A stretch of DNA of 10,212 nucleotides from an uncultured Desulfobulbaceae bacterium (GCA_945787305.1 CALZIH010000075.1:1-10212); one strand, 5' to 3'; positions 1-7,266 are shown, numbered from the stretch's first letter. The notes: generated from the letters alone by a model not told the origin. Numbers and translations are program-made.

Positions 1-1381
1 TGGAAGCAATCGGGTAGCCGGTCTGATCATGTCCATGCGCAAATTCGGCAAAGCGGCCTGCTTTCACCTCCAGGACGAAACCGGACGCAATCAGATATAT
101 GCCCGCAGAGATCTGCTTGGGGAAGAACCGTTCAAAGTATTTAAAAAATGGGATGTGGGTGATATTGTCGGGGCAGAAGGAAAACTGTTTAAGACCAAGA
201 CCGGTGAACTCTCTGTCGAGGCAACAACCCTGCAGATGATCACCAAATCGTTGCGACCGTTACCGGAAAAGTTCCATGGCCTCACCGATGTGGAAACCCG
301 TTACCGGCAACGGTACGTCGATCTGATCGTCAACCCCGAAGTACGCGATACCTTTCGCAAGCGGGTGGAGGTTATCCGTCTTATCCGCGAGTTTTTCAGC
401 AATCGCGGTTTTCTCGAAGTTGAAACCCCAATGATGCAGCCTGTTCCCGGAGGCGCGACAGCAAAACCATTCAAGACCCATCACAACGCCCTGGGTATGG
501 ACCTGTTTTTACGAATTGCCCCGGAGCTTTACCTGAAGCGGTTGCTGGTTGGCGGATTTGAGCGGGTTTTTGAGATTAACCGAAATTTTCGTAACGAGGG
601 GTTGTCGACTCGACACAATCCTGAATTCACCATGCTTGAGTTTTATCAGGCCTATGCAACCTATCATGAGCTGATGGACCTGACCGAAGAACTCATCTCC
701 TGGATCGCATCGGAAGTTACCGGATCCATGGAAATAACCTACCAGGGGACAGAGGTTAACCTTGCTCCGCCCTGGAAACGTTTAACCATGGATGAAGCCC
801 TTATTCAGGTGGCCGGTATCGATCCGGAGATCCTTGCCGACGACGACAAGGTCATGGCCCTGGCCAAGGAGAAGGAAATCGAGCTGCAGCCTGATGCCGG
901 ACCGGGCAAGGCAAAAACAGAACTGTTTGAACTGCTGGTCGAAGAACAGTTAATCAACCCGACGTTTATCACCTCTTACCCGACCGAAGTTTCTCCGCTT
1001 GCCCGAAGAAACGAAGACAACCCAGCTGTCACCGACCGTTTTGAGCTCTTTGTTACCGGTAGGGAAATAGCCAACGCCTTTTCCGAGCTTAACGATCCCA
1101 CCGACCAATATGAACGCTTTGCCAAACAGATCGAGGAACGTGGCGATGATGAAGAGGTACACCCGGAATTGGATCACGATTATGTCCGTGCCCTGGAGTA
1201 CGGTATGCCTGCAGCTGCCGGTGAAGGAATCGGTATAGACCGACTGGTTATGCTGCTGACCGACGCCCCGTCAATCCGTGACGTGATTCTTTTCCCGCAC
1301 CTCAAGCCGGAAGCAATTGAATCAACAGCGAAAAAAAAGAAAAAGAAGAAGAAAAAGAATCCCCAGCATGATCAGCCATGA
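1..1381 (+). CDS. lysS: Lysyl-tRNA synthetase, class II (5' end missing)
   Basis: This enzyme charges tRNA-Lys with lysine in the cytoplasm using ATP. The frame is open from base 2 and already reads GSNRVAGLIMSMRKFGKA, the OB-fold anticodon-binding domain. The ATG at 29 is therefore internal, and by comparison with E. coli LysS about 65 N-terminal residues lie left of the window. Class II motif 2 (FERVFEINRNFRNEG, bases 557-601) is followed by RHNPEFTMLEFYQAY. Motif 3 (GEGIGIDRLVMLL) starts at base 1220 with its ATP-binding Arg. The core ends with RDVILFPHLKPE, where the E. coli protein also ends. An extra tail of about 16 residues follows, with nine consecutive lysines (bases 1331-1357) and then NPQHDQP. 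The stop overlaps the next start codon (ATGA). Identity is essentially certain; the role of the tail is unknown. Confidence 0.97.
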   Translation, partial: GSNRVAGLIMSMRKFGKAACFHLQDETGRNQIYARRDLLGEEPFKVFKKWDVGDIVGAEGKLFKTKTGELSVEATTLQMITKSLRPLPEKFHGLTDVETRYRQRYVDLIVNPEVRDTFRKRVEVIRLIREFFSNRGFLEVETPMMQPVPGGATAKPFKTHHNALGMDLFLRIAPELYLKRLLVGGFERVFEINRNFRNEGLSTRHNPEFTMLEFYQAYATYHELMDLTEELISWIASEVTGSMEITYQGTEVNLAPPWKRLTMDEALIQVAGIDPEILADDDKVMALAKEKEIELQPDAGPGKAKTELFELLVEEQLINPTFITSYPTEVSPLARRNEDNPAVTDRFELFVTGREIANAFSELNDPTDQYERFAKQIEERGDDEEVHPELDHDYVRALEYGMPAAAGEGIGIDRLVMLLTDAPSIRDVILFPHLKPEAIESTAKKKKKKKKKNPQHDQP

Positions 1382-1671
1382 AAAATTTTCTCTTTTTTAT
1401 CTCTGTCCTCTTTCTCCTGAGCGGTGCTACAGCCGGGGCCAAAGAGGTGAATAAGGGAATGTGCGGTTCCTATTTCAACATGTTTTGCACCCGCTGCCAT
1501 GTCATTGATCGCTTATGTGAGGGTCTGAAAAAAAACGACAACAAGAAGTGGCGGGATATTATAACTAAAATGGCCGAATATGACGACCTGGATCAGGACA
1601 TACAAGACACGACCCATGCCTGCCTGACGGGGATGCAAGCAGGCGACCCTCTTGTCTGCAAGAAAAAATAA
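1378..1671 (+). CDS. Small secreted monohaem c-type cytochrome
   Basis: This 97-residue protein is probably a periplasmic electron carrier or haem sensor. Residues 1-21 form a typical Sec signal peptide (MKNF, a hydrophobic core, then ATAGA), so cleavage near residue 19-21 is likely. The single haem-attachment motif is C37-T-R-C40-H41. A spaced W58...ITKM65 resembles the tryptophan/methionine pattern of small class I cytochromes, so M65 is a candidate distal haem ligand. Four further cysteines (29, 47, 82, 94) remain in the mature protein and could form two disulphides, which is uncommon in so small a cytochrome. The start overlaps the lysS stop as ATGA. I see no Shine-Dalgarno close before it, so translation probably depends on termination-reinitiation from lysS. 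Haem attachment is a firm prediction; the redox partner is unknown. Confidence 0.85.
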   Translation: MKNFLFFISVLFLLSGATAGAKEVNKGMCGSYFNMFCTRCHVIDRLCEGLKKNDNKKWRDIITKMAEYDDLDQDIQDTTHACLTGMQAGDPLVCKKK

Positions 1672-1777
1672 GTCAAGCTGGACACTCTCACCTTTTTTGT
1701 AGAAGACCTACAGGAACATATGTCACATTACTTTTTTTCACGTGCTGCAAAGGGGAAAAACCCTCCGGAAACTTGCC

Positions 1778-3001
1778 ATGACCTTTGAGTGGTTTGTCAG
1801 TCTCCGATACCTGCGGGCAAAACGGAAACAAAAGTTTATCTCCCTCATCACGATCATTTCCGTGCTCGGCGTCGCTGTTGGAGTCCTTGCCCTCATCGTG
1901 GTCCTGTCGGTATACACCGGATTTACCGAAGGGTTGCGCGACCAGATTATCGGCGTCAATGCCCATGCCCTGATCCAGCGTTTCGGCGGCACCATTTCCC
2001 AACCGAAAAAAATCATTGCAGATGTCCAGACTGTCAACGGAGTCGAGGCCGCATCTCCGTATATTTACGGTCAGGCCCTGATAAGCTCGGGCCGCAACTC
2101 CTCGGGTATAGTCCTGCGCGGCATTGACCCTGCAACTGCAGGCAAGGTCATCGCCATTGATAGAGAGATGAAGACGGGAAGCCTCCAGGACCTGAAGAAG
2201 GATGACGGCCTGCCGGCTATCATCCTCGGGATTGAACTTTCCCATCAACTTCGTGTCCAGGTGGGAGATAAAATTCGTCTCATCTCCCCAAATGGCCCTC
2301 TTTCTCCTATGGGCGTTTTGCCCAAGGTTCGCACGTGCAAGGTGAGCGGCATCTTTGAAACCGGGATGTACGAATACGACTCCACCATGGGCTATGTCAA
2401 CCTGGAAACAGCACGTACCCTTACCGGGTTTGATCGCGGCGTGCACGGCATCGAAGTTCGGGTTACCAAGGTTGAGCAGGCGGATCGGACTGCCCAAGCC
2501 ATACGGGATCGGCTTGGACCCGGCTTTTCAGTCCGAGACTGGATGCAAATCAATCAAAATCTCTTTGCCGCCCTTAAGCTTGAAAAGGTCGGCATCTTCA
2601 TTGCGCTTGACCTGATCATCCTGGTCGCAGCCTTAAACATCATCAGCGCTCTGGTCATGGTGGTCATGGAGAAAAATCGTGACATTGCCATCCTTAAATC
2701 CATGGGCGCCGCCACCGGCTCAATCATGCGCATCTTTTTCTATCAGGGTATGATCATCGGCATCAGCGGCACCTTGCTCGGTGTCCTGGGCGGTCTTGGC
2801 CTCTGTGCCTTTCTCAAACACTATCCAATAATTGAACTGCCGCGAAATGTATACCCCATGTCCACCATGCCCATCAAGGTGGTCCCGCTGGATGTCACCG
2901 TTATCGCTGTTTCGGCCATTCTTATTACTCTGGGCGCAACCCTCTACCCGTCCTGGAAGGCATCCAGGGTTCGACCGGCCGAGGCCTTGAGTTATGAGTA
3001 A
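1778..3001 (+). CDS. lolC: Lipoprotein-releasing ABC transporter permease, LolC/LolE family
   Basis: This is the inner-membrane permease of the Lol system, which extracts outer-membrane lipoproteins from the inner membrane and passes them to the carrier LolA. I chose the ATG at 1778 (407 residues, MTFEWFVSLRYLRAKRKQ) because that N-terminus is typical of the family; an in-frame GTG at 1742 would add 12 residues of no family character. The topology is TM1 at about residues 22-46, a large periplasmic MacB-like domain, then TM2 about 272-296, TM3 about 320-345 and TM4 about 373-391, which is the FtsX-type core. The cytoplasmic coupling segment EKNRDIAILKSMGA follows TM2. The 3' end overlaps lolD by 8 bases. 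Only one permease gene is present, so either one protein serves both the LolC and LolE roles or the partner is elsewhere. LolC versus LolE cannot be settled from the sequence alone. Confidence 0.93.
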   Translation: MTFEWFVSLRYLRAKRKQKFISLITIISVLGVAVGVLALIVVLSVYTGFTEGLRDQIIGVNAHALIQRFGGTISQPKKIIADVQTVNGVEAASPYIYGQALISSGRNSSGIVLRGIDPATAGKVIAIDREMKTGSLQDLKKDDGLPAIILGIELSHQLRVQVGDKIRLISPNGPLSPMGVLPKVRTCKVSGIFETGMYEYDSTMGYVNLETARTLTGFDRGVHGIEVRVTKVEQADRTAQAIRDRLGPGFSVRDWMQINQNLFAALKLEKVGIFIALDLIILVAALNIISALVMVVMEKNRDIAILKSMGAATGSIMRIFFYQGMIIGISGTLLGVLGGLGLCAFLKHYPIIELPRNVYPMSTMPIKVVPLDVTVIAVSAILITLGATLYPSWKASRVRPAEALSYE

Positions 3002-3668
3002 GGTCCTGCTCCAGGCAAGTGCCCTTCACAAAAGCTATGGCAGTGGAGAGAGTCGGGTTGAGGTGCTCCATGGTGTTGACTTGACGGCCGAACGAGGAGA
3101 AATGACGGCGATTGTCGGGGCTTCCGGCTCAGGCAAAACCACCCTGCTGCAGATCCTGGGAACCCTGGACAAGCCTGATGAAGGCTCGTTAATCTTTGAT
3201 GGTCTGCCGCTGACGACTCTCAATGGATCGGCGCTCAGCAGCCATCGCAACACCAATGTCGGTTTTATTTTCCAGTTTCACCACTTGCTGCCTGAATTTT
3301 CCGCACTGGAAAACGTGATGATGCCGGGCCTTATCGGCAGACAACCGCAAAAAGAACTGATTGAACGAGCCGAACACCTGCTTGCGCGAGTAGACCTCCA
3401 ACACCGGTTACAGCACCGGCCCGGTGAGCTCTCCGGCGGTGAGCAGCAACGGGTGGCTCTGGCCAGGTCACTGGTTCTGCAACCTGCCCTGTTGCTGGCC
3501 GACGAACCCACCGGCAACCTGGATACGGAAAGCGGCAACAGGGTCTTTGCCCTTCTCTCTGAACTCAGTCGATCGCTGAACCTCTGCGTGATTATGGTGA
3601 CCCACAACCTTCAACTTGCCGCTACCATGGACCGCACCCTCACCCTGACCGACGGTAAAATCATTTAG
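2994..3668 (+). CDS. lolD: Lipoprotein-releasing ABC transporter ATP-binding protein LolD
   Basis: This 224-residue cytoplasmic ATPase powers lipoprotein release through the LolC/E permease. All ABC motifs are intact: Walker A GASGSGKT (42-49), Q-loop Q94, signature LSGGEQQ (146-152), Walker B LLLADE (166-171), D-loop GNLD (174-177) and switch histidine H204. The stretch FIFQFHHLLPEFSALENVMMP after the Q-loop is the LolD hallmark that separates it from related MacB and FtsE ATPases. The ATG lies 8 bases inside the end of the permease gene, so the two are translationally coupled. The length is normal for the family. The gene is followed by a non-coding stretch of about 215 bases. Confidence 0.95.
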   Translation: MSKVLLQASALHKSYGSGESRVEVLHGVDLTAERGEMTAIVGASGSGKTTLLQILGTLDKPDEGSLIFDGLPLTTLNGSALSSHRNTNVGFIFQFHHLLPEFSALENVMMPGLIGRQPQKELIERAEHLLARVDLQHRLQHRPGELSGGEQQRVALARSLVLQPALLLADEPTGNLDTESGNRVFALLSELSRSLNLCVIMVTHNLQLAATMDRTLTLTDGKII

Positions 3669-3883
3669 TGCCTTACGCCTGAACTCTTGTCATAAAATAG
3701 GTAAGCGTAGACTCCGAGAAAACCATCTCAACTTTCCACCGTAATAACAAAATGTTCTCAGGATGAAGCTGTTTGGAATGAAGACTTTTAGGGCTGCTTT
3801 TCTTAGTCTTTTGCCAACAGCCTTCAGCCTACAGTCTGATCTATAAACCTGGGTTGCGGGCAAAACCCGCGTTAGGTTACATG
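3669..3883. other. Convergent intergenic region with inverted and direct repeats
   Basis: This stretch lies between the ends of lolD and asd. It holds AAGACT (3781-3786) facing AGTCTT (3805-3810), with TTTT after the second arm. That could be a weak lolD terminator, but its loop of 18 bases is long. A second, overlapping pairing is GGCTG (3792-3796) with CAGCC (3818-3822). CAGCCT occurs twice in near tandem from 3818. A bulged hairpin listed separately sits next to the asd stop. I see no convincing gene. The density of small repeats could reflect a decayed intergenic repeat element. Confidence 0.4.
3846..3878 (-). terminator. Candidate hairpin terminator downstream of asd
   Basis: The inner stem is GCGGG (3856-3860) and CCCGC (3866-3870) around a CAAAA loop. 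An outer stem is AACCT (3846-3850) with AGGTT (3874-3878), separated from the inner one by unpaired bases. It lies 5 bases beyond the asd stop codon. Neither strand has a proper T-run after the stem, so intrinsic termination is uncertain. It may instead be an mRNA 3'-end stabiliser or part of a dispersed repeat. Confidence 0.35.
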
Positions 3884-5002
3884 TTACCCAAGATGTTCCA
3901 GTATAATCCGTAAAATTCTTCTAACCGGCTCGGCCGCACCCCAGAGAAGCTGGTCACCAACAGTAAAAGCGCTCAGGTATTCGGGCCCAAGATTCATTTT
4001 ACGTAATCGGCCCACCGGAATATCGAGGGTACCCGTCACTCGAGTAGGAGTTAACTCTTTTAGCGTATCTTCCTTATTATTAGCAACCAGGTAAACCCAC
4101 TCATTCTGCCCGGCAATCGCGGCTTCTATGTCCGCAAGTGGGATATCACGGTTGAGTTTGATGGTAAATGCCTGACTGTGACAGCGCATGGCACCGACCC
4201 GTACACAACAGCCGTCAATGGGAATCGGGTTGTCGCTGCGGCCAAGAATTTTATTGGTTTCTGCAATCCCTTTCCATTCCTCCCGGGTCTGACCGTTTTC
4301 CATGGCCCGATCAATCCAGGGGATGAGACTGGCTGCCAGGGGAGCGCCGAAGTTGTCTATCGGAAAAAATCCATTTCTTAATGTATTGATAACGTTACGA
4401 TCAATATCTAGAATAGCTGTGGAGGGATGATCAAGCAAATTACTGCAATTCTCTCCGACGATAAGCATCTGGTTGACCAGCTCCCGCATATTCTTGGCAC
4501 CAGCCCCGGAAGCCGCCTGGTACGTCTGGGAAGTGACCCACTCTATCCAACCTTGTTCAAAGAGACCGGCAAGGCCCATGAGCATGAGGGAGACCGTACA
4601 GTTGCCCCCGATAAAATCTTTTACCCCATTGGCCAGGCCTTTATCTATAACGTCCCGGTTGACCGGATCTAGAACGATAATGGAATCCTTTTCCATACGC
4701 AGGGTGGAAGCGGCATCTATCCAGTACCCCTGCCAGCCACCTTTTTTCAGTTCAGGATACACTTTTGAAGTATAGCTTCCGCCCTGACAGGAAAGGATGA
4801 TGTCCAGATTTTCAAGCAGGTCGACGGCATGGGCATCGAGCAATTCATAGGTAGTGCCGTCGATTTCCGGCCCCGCCTGTCCCGCCTGGGAGGTAGAAAA
4901 GAAAGAAAACTCACACCTCTGAAAATCATTCTCTTCACGCATCCGTTCCATCAACACGGAGCCCACCATACCGCGCCATCCTACTATACCTACTTTTTTC
5001 AT
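3884..5002 (-). CDS. asd: Aspartate-semialdehyde dehydrogenase (E. coli-type)
   Basis: This cytoplasmic enzyme reduces L-aspartyl-4-phosphate to aspartate 4-semialdehyde with NADPH. That is the branch point to diaminopimelate/lysine, methionine and threonine. From the ATG at 5002 it has 372 residues. The NADP-binding loop is GWRGMVGS near residue 8, and the catalytic cysteine is C135 in GGNCTVSLMLM, the same number as in the E. coli enzyme. R268 and H275 lie in CVRVGAMRCHSQAFTIKL, which binds substrate and supplies the catalytic base. The C-terminus TVGDQLLWGAAEPVRRILR is also E. coli-like. An in-frame GTG one codon upstream (5003-5005) is less likely; GGTAAG (5012-5007) is a modest Shine-Dalgarno for the ATG. 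The gene lies downstream of leuB and prs, but a MITE-like element separates it from prs. Confidence 0.96.
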   Translation of the reverse strand: MKKVGIVGWRGMVGSVLMERMREENDFQRCEFSFFSTSQAGQAGPEIDGTTYELLDAHAVDLLENLDIILSCQGGSYTSKVYPELKKGGWQGYWIDAASTLRMEKDSIIVLDPVNRDVIDKGLANGVKDFIGGNCTVSLMLMGLAGLFEQGWIEWVTSQTYQAASGAGAKNMRELVNQMLIVGENCSNLLDHPSTAILDIDRNVINTLRNGFFPIDNFGAPLAASLIPWIDRAMENGQTREEWKGIAETNKILGRSDNPIPIDGCCVRVGAMRCHSQAFTIKLNRDIPLADIEAAIAGQNEWVYLVANNKEDTLKELTPTRVTGTLDIPVGRLRKMNLGPEYLSAFTVGDQLLWGAAEPVRRILRIILEHLG

Positions 5003-5034
5003 CACACTTACCGTTTTATTTCTAATGGTTAACT

Positions 5035-5178
5035 AGCGCCTGTCCATAAATGGTCTTTTTGCCCAACCTCTGGGTTATACTTAAAAAGTTATCCTCGGAA
5101 TATCAAATATATGCCTGTGGTAATTTTTCTTCGTATGCCTTGACCTTGAACAATAATCCTCGTTTATGGACAGACACT
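5035..5178. mobile_element. MITE-like element with 18-bp terminal inverted repeats
   Basis: The left end reads AGCGCCTGTCCATAAATG (5035-5052). The right end, read on the - strand from 5178 to 5161, is AGTGTCTGTCCATAAACG. They match at 15 of 18 positions, and all three differences are C/T. AACT flanks the element on both sides (5031-5034 and 5179-5182), consistent with a 4-bp target duplication. The bases AACTAG occur at both junctions, so the exact boundary could shift by about 2 bases. The 144-bp interior is A+T-rich and has no credible gene, so the element would depend on a transposase encoded elsewhere. It sits in the prs-asd gap and ends about 32 bases before the asd start. I cannot assign it to an IS family from the sequence alone. 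Confidence 0.8.
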
Positions 5179-5203
5179 AACTAGTCCCTGAACGAGAAAA
5201 CAA

Positions 5204-6124
5204 TCAACTGAGTCTCAGATAATGGGTCAGCTCTCGGGCAATCAGCGGACCCACCGAATACACCTTGAGCAAATCATCTGTTTGCCGGTCCGGATAGGTG
5301 TCAGCCCCGACAATACAGGATATACCTTTGTTTTTAAATCGTTCCCTGGCGTCACCGGCCAGAACAAGATGGGTAGCCATGATCATCACATCTTCAGCGC
5401 CGGCCTCGTAACACCTGTCAACGGTCTGGAGCATGGAACCGCCGGTCCTGATCATGTCGTCACAAATTATGGCTGTCCGCCCTTTGACCGCACTGGACAG
5501 TTGACCAACAATGGTATGATCCACATCATAGCGATCCTTGTTGGCAGCAGTATGCGGACAGTCAAGCAGTCCTGCCAATCGGGCCACCCGCTTGGAAAAC
5601 CCATAATCAGGTGAAACCAAAACATAATTATCCACCTGTAGTTGCCGAATCTTGTCGGCGGCCAGTTGCTCCGTCCAGATATGCCGGGTGCGAACTTCCC
5701 CGGCATGGGCGTGGAGAACAGCCTCGGAATGGAGATCCAGGAAAGCGACGTAATTTGGCCGGGTGCGGAATATCTGTCGAGTCCGGGTAATCCCCTTGGG
5801 AATTTCTCCGGATTCCGGTTTTGCCCGCTCCATGGTGGAATAGCCAAGATAAGGGATAACCACATTAACCGTACCCGCATTCCAGTACCGGCAACCGGCA
5901 ATCAAATCCAACAGCTCCTGATGGGAGCTATCGTCCGGGGTGGACGCCACGATAACCACGTCCCGACTGGATATATCACAGGGAAAGGCATGAAAAGTCT
6001 CGCCATCGGCAAAAGTCTTCTGCTCCATTTCCATCAGCGGTACATCAAGGCTATCCCCGACCTTTGCAGCCAGCTCTCCTGCAGCCTTGTTCGCTATGAG
6101 AAAAATATCATTGCGGGATGTCAT
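5204..6124 (-). CDS. prs: Ribose-phosphate pyrophosphokinase homologue, divergent subfamily
   Basis: The expected reaction is ribose 5-phosphate + ATP to PRPP + AMP, supplying nucleotide, histidine, tryptophan and NAD synthesis. I start at the ATG at 6124 (306 residues) because AGGAG (6136-6132) is 7 bases from it; the ATG at 6130 would be only 1 base away. The fold is recognisable from FADGE (38-42), the VVIPYLGYSTMER segment (88-100), catalytic-region H132 in LDLHSE, flexible-loop K196 and R198 in NKDR, and the PRPP loop CDDMIRTGGS (221-230). Compared with the usual DDMIDTGGT, the third Asp is Arg226 and the last Thr is Ser230. The flexible loop is NKDR rather than DKRR. It probably belongs to a separate Prs subfamily. 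It may still make PRPP or act on a related sugar phosphate, so assigning it as the sole housekeeping Prs is uncertain. Confidence 0.82.
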   Translation of the reverse strand: MTSRNDIFLIANKAAGELAAKVGDSLDVPLMEMEQKTFADGETFHAFPCDISSRDVVIVASTPDDSSHQELLDLIAGCRYWNAGTVNVVIPYLGYSTMERAKPESGEIPKGITRTRQIFRTRPNYVAFLDLHSEAVLHAHAGEVRTRHIWTEQLAADKIRQLQVDNYVLVSPDYGFSKRVARLAGLLDCPHTAANKDRYDVDHTIVGQLSSAVKGRTAIICDDMIRTGGSMLQTVDRCYEAGAEDVMIMATHLVLAGDARERFKNKGISCIVGADTYPDRQTDDLLKVYSVGPLIARELTHYLRLS

Positions 6125-6131
6125 GCGCATA

Positions 6132-6136
6132 CTCCT
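6132..6136 (-). promoter_or_regulatory. Ribosome binding site deciding the prs start
   Basis: AGGAG on the - strand lies in the 14-base gap between the leuB stop (6139) and the ATG at 6124. Its 7-base spacing suits that ATG and rules against the ATG at 6130. Confidence 0.75.
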
Positions 6137-6138
6137 GT

Positions 6139-7218
6139 TTAGGCAAGGGCATCAACAATGGCATCACCCATGGCAGCAGTACCGACAACGGTACTTCCAG
6201 GGGTCGCAATATCAGCCGTCATAATCCCTTTATCCAGGGTAGCGGAAACAGCGTGTTCGATGGCTGCGGCCGCTTCTTCCTGCTCTAAACTATAGCGCAG
6301 CATCATGGCTGCGGACAGAATCTGGGCAATAGGATTGGCAATCCCCTGACCTGCAATATCAGGAGCCGACCCACCGGCCGGTTCAAAGAGACCGAACTTG
6401 TCTGCATTGAGACTGGCAGACGCCAGCATGCCCATCGAACCGGTGAGCATCGCGGCCTCGTCAGAAATTATGTCACCAAACATATTTCCGCAGAGCATGA
6501 CATCAAACTGTTGCGGCCAGCGGACCAGCTGCATTGTTGCGTTATCGACATAAATATGATCAAGCTCCACGTCCGGATAATCAGCAGCTATTTCCGTAAC
6601 CACCTCACGCCACAGGACCATGGTGGTCAAGACATTGGCCTTATCCACGGAGGTAACTTTCTTCCTGCGCACCCGAGCCGCCTCAAAGGCCATCCGAGTG
6701 ATACGTTCGATCTCCGAGCGTTTATAGACCATGGTGTCCCAGGCCTTCTCTTCTCCACCGCTGCCATCCCTCCCCTTGGGCTGACCGAAATAAATTCCTG
6801 ATGTCAATTCACGAACAACCAATACATCAAACCCTTCACCGACAATATCAGGTCGCAGGGGACAGGCGGCGGCTAGGGATTTAAAGACCTGGGCCGGCCG
6901 AAGGTTACAGAACAGATCATAATGTTTTCTCAGCGGCAGTAAGGCTGCCCGTTCGGGTTGTTCTTCCGGCGGCAGACTTTCCCATTTCGGCCCTCCGACA
7001 GAGCCGAAAAGAATGGCATCGCTGGCCGTACAGCAGTCGAGGGTCGATTGCGGCAGGGCATGGCCATGATTGTCAATGGCTATTCCACCGACATCGGCTT
7101 GGGTGTAGTTCAGGGCAAATCCAAATTTCTTTTGAACGGCATCCAGTACCTTAACAGCCTCGGCCATCACCTCGGGACCGATCCCGTCACCAGCCAATAT
7201 AGCGACATTCTTATTCAT
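6139..7218 (-). CDS. leuB: 3-Isopropylmalate dehydrogenase
   Basis: This cytoplasmic NAD-dependent enzyme oxidatively decarboxylates 3-isopropylmalate, the third step of leucine synthesis. Its 359 residues are the normal length. Substrate-binding arginines are R97 and R107 (LRKHYDLFCNLRP) and R136 (VVRELTSGIYFG). Y143 and K193 (SVDKANVL) are the catalytic pair. The metal-binding aspartates are D225 (YVDNATMQL), D249 and D253 (GNMFGDIISDE). The NAD-binding stretch FEPAGGSAPDIAGQGIANP is complete. The ATG at 7218 is preceded by AGAG about 6 bases away and by a stronger GAGGAG about 14 bases away. prs follows after 14 bases, so the two are very probably one transcript. leuA, leuC and leuD are not in the window. 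Confidence 0.97.
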   Translation of the reverse strand: MNKNVAILAGDGIGPEVMAEAVKVLDAVQKKFGFALNYTQADVGGIAIDNHGHALPQSTLDCCTASDAILFGSVGGPKWESLPPEEQPERAALLPLRKHYDLFCNLRPAQVFKSLAAACPLRPDIVGEGFDVLVVRELTSGIYFGQPKGRDGSGGEEKAWDTMVYKRSEIERITRMAFEAARVRRKKVTSVDKANVLTTMVLWREVVTEIAADYPDVELDHIYVDNATMQLVRWPQQFDVMLCGNMFGDIISDEAAMLTGSMGMLASASLNADKFGLFEPAGGSAPDIAGQGIANPIAQILSAAMMLRYSLEQEEAAAAIEHAVSATLDKGIMTADIATPGSTVVGTAAMGDAIVDALA

Positions 7219-7252
7219 TGTAATCTCTACACTCCTCTATATAAAATCAACC

Positions 7253-7266
7253 AGCCTCATCAGGCT
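7253..7266 (-). other. Short hairpin in the leuB leader
   Basis: AGCCT (7253-7257) and AGGCT (7262-7266) form a perfect 5-bp stem with a CATC loop, about 35 bases before the leuB start. On the - strand the stem is followed by GGTTGATTTT. This is a poor terminator, and there is no visible competing structure or leader peptide, so attenuation is only a possibility. Confidence 0.3.

Noticed and set aside
29..31. Taking the ATG at 29 as the lysS start.
   Set aside because: The frame is open to the left edge, and the preceding codons encode conserved OB-fold residues (RVAGLIMSMR), so the gene is cut by the window.
1698..1738. TGTAG/CTACA inverted repeat followed later by a T-run, as a terminator after the cytochrome gene.
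   Set aside because: The stem is only 5 bp and A+T-rich, and the T-run begins about 20 bases after it, so it does not fit an intrinsic terminator.
1688..2497. A 269-codon open frame on the - strand, antisense to the LolC-type permease gene.
   Set aside because: It lies mostly inside a gene of certain identity, has no family character, and is a by-product of codon bias in the permease frame.
3763..3846. A 27-codon open frame (MKLFGMKTFRAAFLSLL...) after lolD that resembles a small membrane peptide.
   Set aside because: It has no properly spaced Shine-Dalgarno and overlaps the inverted repeats. A frame of this length is expected by chance.
5642..6142. A 166-codon open frame on the + strand opposite prs.
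   Set aside because: It is antisense to a clearly conserved coding region, its composition is low-information, and it shows no recognisable domain.
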